NCBI RefSeq assembly: GCF_002014985.1
Contig: NZ_MUXU01000094.1
Coordinates: forward strand, 1 to 5,984
Direction of reading: 5' to 3'
Length of the DNA: 5,984 nt
Source of the DNA: Moraxella caviae
GTDB taxonomy: Bacteria > Pseudomonadota > Gammaproteobacteria > Pseudomonadales > Moraxellaceae
Shown here piece by piece: positions 1 through 5,108 of this stretch. The notes beneath the pieces were generated by a model. It was not told where the DNA came from. It saw only the letters and a program-made list of their open reading frames with translations, and did not search any database. How positions within the stretch are numbered: the stretch's first letter is position 1; each line of letters opens with the position of its first letter. A program made the translations under genes and the position numbers.

Positions 1-35
1 TACGGCGGGGTGGATAAAAAAACCATCACTAATTT

Positions 36-121
<86 letters not shown>

Positions 122-122
<1 letters not shown>

Positions 123-198
123 CCCTTGTAGCTCAGTTGGATAGAGCATCCGCCTTCTAAGCGGATGGTCGCTGGTTCGAATCCAGCCGAGGGTGCCA
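122..198 (+). tRNA. tRNA-Arg, anticodon UCU
   Basis: This is a complete cloverleaf. Acceptor ACCCTTG (122-128) pairs with CGAGGGT (188-194) with one G-U pair. The discriminator is G and CCA is encoded at 196-198. The D arm starts TAGCTC. Anticodon stem TCCGC (149-153) pairs with GCGGA, the loop is CTTCTAA and anticodon TCT lies at 156-158. The T arm is GCTGG-TTCGAAT-CCAGC. It decodes AGA (and AGG by wobble), often the rarest arginine codons in gammaproteobacteria. It follows tRNA-Ser without a spacer, so the two are presumably cut from one precursor that ends at the terminator at 208-256. Confidence 0.97.
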
Positions 199-207
199 AT
201 TTTTTTC

Positions 208-256
208 GCAAGCTAACAAAAAGACTAGATGCCAAGTCGTTAGCTTGCTTTTTTTT
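208..256 (+). terminator. Intrinsic terminator of the tRNA transcript
   Basis: A perfect 10-bp stem GCAAGCTAAC (208-217) with GTTAGCTTGC (239-248) is followed by eight T residues (249-256). The loop can extend the stem by GACT (223-226) with AGTC (235-238), leaving a five-A bulge. It lies 10 bases after the CCA of tRNA-Arg, so it very likely ends the tRNA transcript. Confidence 0.93.
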
Positions 257-260
257 GCGC

Positions 261-289
261 AAAAAAAATGGCATTCAATGATGCCATTT
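261..289 (-). terminator. Intrinsic terminator of the rep operon
   Basis: A 9-bp inverted repeat AAATGGCAT (266-274) / ATGCCATTT (281-289) has a 6-base loop. Read on the minus strand it runs into a T tract (the A run at 261-265). It is placed 17 bases beyond the stop of the 151-aa gene. With the terminator at 208-256 it separates the two convergent transcripts. Confidence 0.85.
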
Positions 290-306
290 CTCAAACACGC
301 AAGTTT

Positions 307-762
307 TCAACGAACACCTGAAACCAAATACCCTACATCAAACCCTGCCGTCGCTAAGTTCTGTAATGCGCGATAGTTGGGGTGAGAAGCACCAATTTTC
401 CAGTTTTGTATTGTTGCTTCTGACACGCCTGCAATCTTAGACAAGTGCGCATGGCGCATTTTAAGCCGCACTAATTCAATGTGAAGATAATCTGCGAAGC
501 AACACGCAGACTCAACACCAACCAACACTTCATTGTCTGCAAAGTTAGCTTTACCACGCAGCGGGCTACCTATGCGCACAGGAATGGTGATATTATGTCG
601 TCTGATAAACGCGCGTAGGTTGTCGCTATCAACACCCAGACGTTCAGCACGTTCACTAGACGTGTCAAACGGGTGCTTGTCAATGTCATCAAGCACCATG
701 CTAACAGTCAGCTTTTTAGGCTGTACAAGACCATGGTTTTTTGTTTCTTTTGCAACCACCAT
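307..762 (-). CDS. Small DNA-binding protein with an XRE-type helix-turn-helix, downstream of rep
   Basis: A 151-aa basic protein. Residues about 94-149 look like an XRE/Cro-type helix-turn-helix domain: the stretch LSKIAGVSEATIQNWKIG is the two-helix motif. The ending GFDVGYLVSGVR matches the G-D-V-x-Y-x-x-x-G-x-R close of many phage and plasmid XRE regulators. Residues about 36-58, ERAERLGVDSDNLRAFIRR, could be a second helix-turn-helix. The start is supported by GAGGTG six bases upstream of ATG. The gene starts 24 bases after the rep stop on the same strand, with no terminator between, so it is probably co-transcribed with rep. Many Rep_3 plasmids carry a small DNA-binding gene after the initiator, and a role in copy control or in regulating neighbouring promoters is inferred. 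The regulator class is secure. Its target is unknown. Confidence 0.85.
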   Translation of the reverse strand: MVVAKETKNHGLVQPKKLTVSMVLDDIDKHPFDTSSERAERLGVDSDNLRAFIRRHNITIPVRIGSPLRGKANFADNEVLVGVESACCFADYLHIELVRLKMRHAHLSKIAGVSEATIQNWKIGASHPNYRALQNLATAGFDVGYLVSGVR

Positions 763-786
763 ATTTCACCTCACACAGGAAAAACC

Positions 787-2418
787 TTAGCTTTCGAACG
801 CCTTTCTAAAATACTGCTCAAACATGTGTAGTCTTATTTGTGGTGTATTGGCATGCTGCCATTTGATTTTCTCAAAATTCGCAGTGATATAGCTGTAGGC
901 TTTATCAGACAACATCTCGATTTCTTCATCACTTGCCGTAACCTTCCAAGCCTTCCAAGCACTCTCAAGTGCTTGTTTTTCCGCTTGGATGATTGCTTCC
1001 GCTTTAGTCTGCTCTTGAGCTTCTTTAACAAATTTGTCCACCACGGATTTAGCAAACCAACCAGACGGTTTGTAATTTAACCGCTTAAGCATTTCAACGT
1101 ATTTTTGCTGCTCCAAAGGATGTTCCAGCACACGTTTAACATCTTGAGCATCTAAGCCTTCAATTTGCGCTATCTTGTCGGCAAACATATCCAGTTGAGC
1201 ACTTGTCATCTTAAAATGCTTCCACTCATCTTTTTTGGCGACTTTTGGTTTGGGTTCGTCAGCGTTATCGACACCAAACCATGCACCAATTACACTTCGC
1301 CCAGACAAATCATAATCAACCCTAATTCGTAATGGCGTGTGTTTTTGAATGTCCTTAATGCCGGCATCGATCACATAGCGCTTAAAGTCGTGCGTTTTTT
1401 CATAACGGTTTGTACAGTCAAATTTTTCACGCAGGTATTTGAGCGTATAGTAGACATCCATTGGGCCTACATCGCCCTGATACTCTTTAACATGCCGTCT
1501 GGTTTCTTTGGTAGCACTCAAAACCAAACCTAATAAGACTATGCCATAACCACCAAGTTTAGTAATCCAATCTTTTTGGTATTTTGTATATGGGTTCATT
1601 TGATCGAAAATACATAGCATTTCGATCACATCATCCAACAAGTGAATATCAACACAACCTTCACCGGCGCGATATTCAGCCTTGCCCACCCAGCTGATAG
1701 CAACTTCAGTGCCTTTTGACATCCTGCCATTTTTGGATTGAGACTTAGCAGAAGGGACAAGGCGACCATCTGTTTCGAAGTTCCAAAAGTAAAATACTTT
1801 GCCATGTAGGGATTTGGATACGCCTTTCAGAAATTCGTATCTTTTACTACGGCTAAGACCGTAAAAGTCCCCAAAGTCCGCTGCACTAATACGAAACACT
1901 TTTTGTCTTGGGTTGGCTTCAACTGCACCACGAACCAGTGTAGCAAGCATTAACACCAAGCGACGTTCATTTAAGTCCAAGCGACTAATTGCATGAATCA
2001 TGCGTTTTTGCATAACAACAAATTTGTCGCTATACACTCTGCCGTACTTATCCTTTGTTGGCACAATTGCTTTTTCATCTTCGTTATCTATTTCTTGGTA
2101 TTGCACCCCTTCTTGCTCTTCATCAAGAAAATTTTCTGTAGGTAGGACATCATATTCGCGCGTATCATCTATCGCAATAGGCATATCTTCAATCAATGCG
2201 TGAACATCTTCAGCGCTTCCGCTTTGTAGTGAATCGTATTGCCGTGCAAGATTATGCGAGTTACCAAAAGTCATTTCCGCATCGCTGGCTGTAAGTGCAG
2301 CAGAGTCTATCGATTGCTTGTTTCTGTCTTTGATATATTTTTCAAATTCTGCCATTTGTTCAGGCGAGAATTTTTCCAAAAAATCAGCAAAAAGCTCTAA
2401 TGATTTAGTGTCGGTCAT
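787..2418 (-). CDS. Plasmid replication initiator, Rep_3 family (RepB-like), long form
   Basis: A 543-aa protein. Residues about 127-385 fit the paired winged helices of Rep_3 initiators (RepE of F and pi of R6K belong here). The first wing contains LDLNERRLVLMLATLVRG (148-164) and the signature ISAADFGDFYGLSRSKRYEFLKG (177-199). The second contains PYTKYQKDWITKLGGYGIVLL (276-296), HDFKRYVIDAGIKDI (343-357) and the closing strand RSVIGAWFGV (374-383). The protein should bind the iterons at 2544-3081 and recruit DnaA and helicase. It is far longer than the usual 250-320 aa. It has an acidic, probably disordered N-terminal 120 residues and a lysine- and glutamate-rich helical C-terminal 145 residues (from KMTSAQLDMFADKI, 403 on). 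The ATG at 2416-2418 lacks a clear Shine-Dalgarno, which would keep synthesis low. The promoter at 2453-2481 carries an iteron-like site, suggesting autorepression. The family is confident; roles of the extensions are unknown. Confidence 0.93.
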   Translation of the reverse strand: MTDTKSLELFADFLEKFSPEQMAEFEKYIKDRNKQSIDSAALTASDAEMTFGNSHNLARQYDSLQSGSAEDVHALIEDMPIAIDDTREYDVLPTENFLDEEQEGVQYQEIDNEDEKAIVPTKDKYGRVYSDKFVVMQKRMIHAISRLDLNERRLVLMLATLVRGAVEANPRQKVFRISAADFGDFYGLSRSKRYEFLKGVSKSLHGKVFYFWNFETDGRLVPSAKSQSKNGRMSKGTEVAISWVGKAEYRAGEGCVDIHLLDDVIEMLCIFDQMNPYTKYQKDWITKLGGYGIVLLGLVLSATKETRRHVKEYQGDVGPMDVYYTLKYLREKFDCTNRYEKTHDFKRYVIDAGIKDIQKHTPLRIRVDYDLSGRSVIGAWFGVDNADEPKPKVAKKDEWKHFKMTSAQLDMFADKIAQIEGLDAQDVKRVLEHPLEQQKYVEMLKRLNYKPSGWFAKSVVDKFVKEAQEQTKAEAIIQAEKQALESAWKAWKVTASDEEIEMLSDKAYSYITANFEKIKWQHANTPQIRLHMFEQYFRKAFES

Positions 2419-2443
2419 AGCTATGCGGTAAGTCTAGGTACAA

Positions 2444-2481
2444 TTCCGCAATATTGTAATTCAGGGTTAGCTAATATGCAA
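2444..2481 (-). promoter_or_regulatory. rep promoter with an iteron-like operator
   Basis: On the minus strand, -35 TTGCAT (2476-2481) and -10 TACAAT (2453-2458) are separated by 17 bases, a near-consensus sigma-70 promoter about 35 bases upstream of the rep start codon. The -10 overlaps TTCCGCAATATTG (2444-2456), which is identical to the core of the iteron at 2690-2702. ACAAT (2440-2444) and ATTGT (2453-2457) also form an inverted repeat around it. In this family, Rep dimers commonly repress their own gene by binding iteron half-sites in inverted order. The same mechanism is inferred here. Confidence 0.7.
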
Positions 2482-2496
2482 GCTATTCTTCCAAAA

Positions 2497-2505
2497 TGTG
2501 TAAAA
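2497..2505 (-). promoter_or_regulatory. DnaA box
   Basis: The minus strand reads TTTTACACA, a full match to the relaxed DnaA consensus TTWTNCACA. It lies between the rep promoter and the iteron array, a usual place for a plasmid-origin DnaA box. A 9-mer this degenerate can occur by chance, but two more lie inside the array. Confidence 0.55.
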
Positions 2506-2664
2506 GTGAGAAACCATAGCAAGCCTTGTAACACGGGCATTTGTACCCAAAACTTCCGCCTTAGAGCTCCTATTTTTTCCGTAATTTATATGCAAAAATG
2601 CGCCCTATTTTTCCGTAACATTGCTCCTAAATTTCACGCAATTATACCAAATTTTGCACCCCAA

Positions 2665-2673
2665 TTTTCCACA
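2665..2673 (+). promoter_or_regulatory. DnaA box inside an iteron
   Basis: TTTTCCACA matches TTWTNCACA in full. It overlaps the iteron core at 2667-2670, where the usual G after TTCC is replaced by A, giving CCACA. A second site of identical sequence lies at 2744-2752. Confidence 0.55.
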
Positions 2674-2743
2674 TTTATACTCCTGTATTTTCCGCAATAT
2701 TGCTCCATATTTTTCCTTAATAGGGTGTAAATCAGCTCCCAAT

Positions 2744-2752
2744 TTTTCCACA
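2744..2752 (+). promoter_or_regulatory. DnaA box inside an iteron (second copy)
   Basis: TTTTCCACA, identical to the site at 2665-2673 and 79 bases from it, again overlaps an iteron core (2746-2749) with A in place of G. Recurrence of the same iteron variant supports a real DnaA site rather than chance. Confidence 0.55.
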
Positions 2753-3111
2753 TATATAAGTCCTTTATCTTCCGTATTGTCTACAAATTCACTCCTTTTA
2801 TTTCCGCATAACGCTAAATAATTATATCCCTATGCTTCCGCATTATCGCACCCAAGGTTTCCGTATACATATCCCTTATTTTCCTTGTTATTGCAATTTC
2901 AAATCACCCAAATCTTCCTTATAAATACTCCTTTTGGTTCCGCAAAAGCAAAACAAATACCCTTCAATTCCGCCAAAGCACCATTTTTTACCGCCATTAA
3001 CGCCTTTTGATTCCGTAGATTTTCCCCATTTTTACCGCAAACAACCATCAACTTTTCCGCAAATTAACCCCTTTTTTACCGCATATTTAGCTTAATTTTT
3101 AAGACAAATGT

Positions 3112-3132
3112 TTGATTTTTAATTGATTTTTA
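3112..3132 (+). repeat. Tandem 11-bp AT-rich repeat
   Basis: TTGATTTTTAA (3112-3122) is followed directly by TTGATTTTTA (3123-3132), an 11-bp period. Its location in the AT-rich segment beyond the iterons suggests an opening repeat comparable to the 13-mers of other origins. Confidence 0.7.
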
Positions 3133-3148
3133 CAACAGTTCATCAATT

Positions 3149-3164
3149 AAGTTCTTAAGTTCTT
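3149..3164 (+). repeat. Tandem 8-bp repeat AAGTTCTT
   Basis: Two perfect head-to-tail copies of AAGTTCTT lie at 3149-3156 and 3157-3164, followed by AAA. They may be part of the unwinding element or a binding site. Nothing in the sequence decides between these. Confidence 0.7.
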
Positions 3165-3285
3165 AAATCTCAATAATATTTAAAAGAACATCCTTTTTTA
3201 ATATTTCTACATTAAAAATGAAGTAAAATGTAACAAATGCACAATTTGTTGTGTATTTATTACATAGGTTTTTTTGAGAAAGTAG

Positions 3286-3338
3286 GTGTATAATTCAATG
3301 CGTAAAGTTCAGGTAATGAACGAGCAAACTCTATACAC
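3286..3338 (+). promoter_or_regulatory. Promoter -10 and operator-like inverted repeats before the 276-aa gene
   Basis: A consensus -10 TATAAT (3289-3294) lies 67 bases before the start codon. The -35 region is poor (around AGGTTT, 3266-3271), so the promoter may need an activator. Just downstream is an inverted repeat GTTCA (3307-3311) / TGAAC (3317-3321) with a 5-base spacer, around the expected transcript start. A wider pair, GTGTATA (3286-3292) and TATACAC (3332-3338), brackets it and overlaps the -10. This arrangement looks like a repressor operator. The 151-aa regulator is one candidate ligand, which is inference. Confidence 0.55.
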
Positions 3339-3361
3339 AACTTAAACATTGAGGTGCACCA

Positions 3362-4192
3362 ATGACTAGACAGACCTATAGAAACATCTTCATTCCAAAC
3401 AGACAAAACACTTTTGTCGGTACTACCCCACTATCAAAAAAACACACTGAACTGATGGCAATCTGTCAAACGATGGATTTCAACGCACTAGCACGGCTGG
3501 ATACTGAAGTTCTTTTAAGCGCTGCAACAGATCCACGTTTTGCAGGCAAACAAAACTTACAATCCGCTTATGCTTATCATATTGAAAAATTGTTTGAAAC
3601 TTTGCTGAACGAAAAATATGGTGAGATTGCTCTAGCTCTACTAAGACCGACTTACAATGGCTTCTTTCCACCATCCGCCACTGCATATGAATTTAGCAAT
3701 GTGTCTTTAACATTAGAATTTGAAAATTGTAGTCAATTTGTCAAAGCTGTCCAAATCTTCGAAGAATTTAACGAAATTATGGATTTTGATGAAAAAATTT
3801 CACTGCGCGGCTGGGGAGAAACACGGACTGGACGTATACCAATGTCGCATGAAGCCATGAACCTGTTTCATGTGTATTGCGATCTATTGGTTCAAATCGA
3901 ACTTATGCTGCATGAAAAACGCTATCAAGAACTCGTAGACATGGCCGAAGGTGTTGTCGCTGTCGCTTCTACGCTAAGTCTTGATTACGGCAAATTCTTA
4001 AATCCTGAACATTTAGAGAGAATTTTAAATGCCTTGCTGACTAAAGCTGCGCGCTACAGTCGTGTAGAAATGCAAGGACGCACCAATATCTTGCCGTTTT
4101 CTTTTGTTGGCATTAGCTTTAAAGTCAAAGGCATTGAAATCGTAGCAGACCCAGAAGACGAAGATGATTTCGATGAAGATGAAGCGTCCTAA
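3362..4192 (+). CDS. Hypothetical protein, 276 aa, with acidic C-terminal tail
   Basis: I do not recognise this family. It appears soluble: no signal peptide and no membrane segment. A basic N-terminus (MTRQTYRNIFIPNRQ) precedes a mostly helical body: about 26-95, 122-145, and 163-233 with two amphipathic runs around DLLVQIELMLHEKRYQELVDMAE. A short segment LPFSFVGISFKVKGIEIV (244-261) looks like beta strands. Residues 263-274 are almost all Asp or Glu (10 of 12). The start is supported by GAGGTG five bases upstream, within the palindrome GGTGCACC (3353-3360). Five of its 14 arginines are AGA (residues 3, 7, 14, 95, 220), three of them in the first 14 codons. It is the first gene rightward from the origin and divergent from rep, a place where plasmid backbone genes such as partition or copy-control genes often lie, but no such motif is visible. 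Confidence 0.85.
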   Translation: MTRQTYRNIFIPNRQNTFVGTTPLSKKHTELMAICQTMDFNALARLDTEVLLSAATDPRFAGKQNLQSAYAYHIEKLFETLLNEKYGEIALALLRPTYNGFFPPSATAYEFSNVSLTLEFENCSQFVKAVQIFEEFNEIMDFDEKISLRGWGETRTGRIPMSHEAMNLFHVYCDLLVQIELMLHEKRYQELVDMAEGVVAVASTLSLDYGKFLNPEHLERILNALLTKAARYSRVEMQGRTNILPFSFVGISFKVKGIEIVADPEDEDDFDEDEAS

Positions 4193-4222
4193 ACTTAGTG
4201 CAGGCGTGCAGCCGATATTGTT

Positions 4223-4233
4223 TTTGGACCAAA
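4223..4233. repeat. Short palindrome TTTGG-A-CCAAA before the membrane protein gene
   Basis: An inverted repeat with 5-bp arms and a 1-base centre ends six bases before the ATG at 4240 and occupies the position of its ribosome binding site. It could be a small operator or chance. It includes the only purine-rich GGA that might serve as a weak Shine-Dalgarno. Confidence 0.35.
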
Positions 4234-4239
4234 TCAATT

Positions 4240-4518
4240 ATGCAATTTATCGTTAATTCTTGGTACTGGATGTTGTCATGGATGATGACACTGTACTGTC
4301 TATTGATTCTTATCGGTTTTACAGCGCAGGCTTTATACCCTTCTGCTGGCTTAGTTTTAATCGCCATGCTGCTATATGTGCCTAGTGTACGTAAGCGCAT
4401 GGTGCGGTTATGTAATAGTCGTTGGTTGTCGCAAAGTCGCTTGAACATCAGCGGCTTCACGGTCGCTTTAGTTGCAACCATTCTGTTTGTTACAGCCACT
4501 GCCCTAGCCATGCCTTGA
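4240..4518 (+). CDS. Small integral membrane protein, three predicted helices
   Basis: A 92-aa protein I cannot assign to a family. Three hydrophobic segments are visible: about 7-28 (Trp- and Met-rich, ending LLILIGF), 33-49 (YPSAGLVLIAMLLYV) and 70-90. A basic loop RKRMVRLCNSRWLSQSR (51-67) separates the second and third. By the positive-inside rule this loop and the N-terminus face the cytoplasm and the C-terminus faces the periplasm. I chose the ATG at 4240 because hydrophobic sequence begins soon after it. An in-frame GTG at 4198 would add 14 residues with no better ribosome site. The gene follows the 276-aa gene by 47 bases without an obvious terminator, so it may share its transcript. 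Confidence 0.7.
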   Translation: MQFIVNSWYWMLSWMMTLYCLLILIGFTAQALYPSAGLVLIAMLLYVPSVRKRMVRLCNSRWLSQSRLNISGFTVALVATILFVTATALAMP

Positions 4519-4604
4519 TTACAGACAGGCTAACGCCCGCAGGGGTTTGGGTATTTCATTTTTCTGTTTTGATTTCCTTTAGCTATCATTGTTGTGAGCG
4601 GTGG

Positions 4605-4630
4605 AAAAGCCAGCTCAATAGGCTTTTTTT
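4605..4630 (+). terminator. Intrinsic terminator or attenuator before the lipoprotein gene
   Basis: AAAAGCC (4605-4611) pairs with GGCTTTT (4621-4627) around a 9-base loop, and the T run continues to 4630. It could end the 3362-4518 transcript. Its T tract touches the ribosome site (GGAG, 4631-4634) of the next gene, leaving no room for a promoter between. The lipoprotein gene therefore depends on read-through or on a promoter upstream of the hairpin, in which case the hairpin would act as an attenuator. Confidence 0.65.
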
Positions 4631-4643
4631 GGAGTAAAAAACA

Positions 4644-4790
4644 ATGAAAACACTATTCGTACTAGCTGTGCTTGCCCTATCAGGCTGTGCAACCATGGAC
4701 ACTAACTGTAATAGCTCTATCCGCTTTGGCGACATCACCAAAAAGCTGGAAACGCCAGATTTTCGCGTGGACTGTCGTGCTAGACGATGA
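4644..4790 (+). CDS. Small outer-membrane or periplasmic lipoprotein, 48 aa
   Basis: MKTLFVLAVLALSGC is a compact lipoprotein signal: Lys at 2, a hydrophobic core of about 10 residues, and lipobox L-S-G-C with Cys15 as the predicted lipidated residue after signal peptidase II cleavage. The mature peptide is only 34 residues. It starts CATMDTNC, contains two further cysteines (22 and 44) that could pair in the periplasm, and ends basic (CRARR). Asp is not at +2 of the mature protein, so export to the outer membrane by Lol is more likely than inner-membrane retention. The start is supported by GGAG nine bases upstream. The gene ends in tandem stops TGA TAA. Small lipoproteins are common in plasmid entry-exclusion and phage lysis cassettes, but nothing here establishes either role. 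Confidence 0.75.
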   Translation: MKTLFVLAVLALSGCATMDTNCNSSIRFGDITKKLETPDFRVDCRARR

Positions 4791-4802
4791 TAAACTAAGG
4801 AA

Positions 4803-5027
4803 GTGCGGAATGGGAAAACTGAACTCGTGCTTGATGACGATGTAGCAGCGTTTGTCTCAACCATTGGCGAGCGTGCAGCCAATGAGTGTTTGGAACACCT
4901 GCCGATGTTTGTACAACAAAACAAACCATTGAAATTTGCAAACACGCTGTTCCGATTTTTCTCAAATCTACAAGGTTTGCTTAAGCCTTCCCACCAAGAA
5001 AGAGCAGCGCACTTGCCAAATTTTTGA
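4803..5027 (+). CDS. Hypothetical small protein, about 66-74 aa
   Basis: This is an open frame with a GTG start at 4803 or 4827 and a TGA stop at 5025-5027. The product would be mainly helical, for example AAFVSTIGERAANECLEHL followed by FANTLFRFFSNLQGLL, with no signal or membrane segment. The family is not recognised. AAGG lies too close to GTG 4803 for good initiation. GGGA precedes GTG 4827 by 11 bases, so the start is unsure. It lies in the same frame as the lipoprotein, beyond the tandem stops, 12 bases downstream. Helical amphipathicity and position in a short operon favour a real gene, but it is the weakest internal coding call in the window. Confidence 0.45.
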   Translation: MRNGKTELVLDDDVAAFVSTIGERAANECLEHLPMFVQQNKPLKFANTLFRFFSNLQGLLKPSHQERAAHLPNF

Positions 5028-5058
5028 GTGAGCGTGCGCACAAATCTGCCAAGTTCTG

Positions 5059-5067
5059 TGCTAAGAT
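5059..5067 (+). promoter_or_regulatory. Possible extended -10 promoter before the 243-aa gene
   Basis: TGCTAAGAT is an extended -10 (TGn plus TAAGAT) about 40 bases upstream of the ATG at 5109. No good -35 is present 17 bases upstream, which extended -10 promoters can tolerate. A palindrome GTGCGCAC (5034-5041) lies just upstream and could be a regulator site. Confidence 0.35.
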
Positions 5068-5108
5068 AGGCAAGTATTTTATTCATAACTACCAAACAGG
5101 AGTACCTT

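Larger units (their letters stand above)
2544..3081 (+). repeat. Plasmid origin: about 21 two-box iterons
   Basis: Direct repeats of the form (C)(T/A/G)CC-N6-T(T/A)CCG, with A-rich bases after the G, recur through this stretch. TTCC or TACC cores start at 2554, 2577, 2611, 2634 (degenerate), 2667, 2690, 2713, 2746, 2770, 2802, 2836, 2859, 2881, 2915, 2938, 2968, 2989, 3011, 3033, 3055 and 3077. Nearly every core is preceded six bases earlier by a CC-ending box, most often CTCC, CACC or TCC. Core-to-core spacing is either 21-24 or 30-34 bases, about two or three helical turns. The last five gaps are a regular 21-22. Such arrays beside a Rep_3 gene are the binding sites of the initiator, for replication and for copy control by handcuffing. 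Most known origins have three to seven iterons, so this is unusually long. The array contains no credible gene. Confidence 0.85.
3084..3260. other. AT-rich segment, likely the origin's DNA-unwinding element
   Basis: After the last iteron the sequence becomes very AT-rich and holds no credible gene. It contains a tandem 11-bp repeat and a tandem 8-bp repeat (listed separately) and an inverted repeat AACAAAT (3232-3238) / ATTTGTT (3244-3250) with a 5-base loop. An AT-rich segment with short tandem repeats at the far end of an iteron array is the normal architecture of the duplex-opening region in iteron plasmids. The assignment rests on composition and position. Confidence 0.6.

Noticed and set aside
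533..790. Plus-strand open frame of 85 codons
   Set aside because: It is the shadow of the 151-aa regulator, which has a strong ribosome site and a recognisable domain.
2476..2821. Plus-strand open frames of 84 and 66 codons in the iteron region
   Set aside because: They translate the iteron repeats (recurring PNF, FRNIAP), overlap each other in different frames and lack ribosome sites.
2544..3081. CRISPR array reading of the repeat region
   Set aside because: Repeats are only about 14-18 bases of degenerate sequence with 22- or 33-base periods and no unique spacers. An iteron origin explains them.
4125..4511. Minus-strand open frame of 128 codons
   Set aside because: It is antisense to the membrane protein and the end of the 276-aa gene, both of which have better coding character.
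4532..4547. Weak hairpin AAC(G)CCC-GCA-GGGGTT as a terminator after the membrane protein gene
   Set aside because: It has a bulge and no immediate T run. The hairpin at 4605-4630 is a better terminator.
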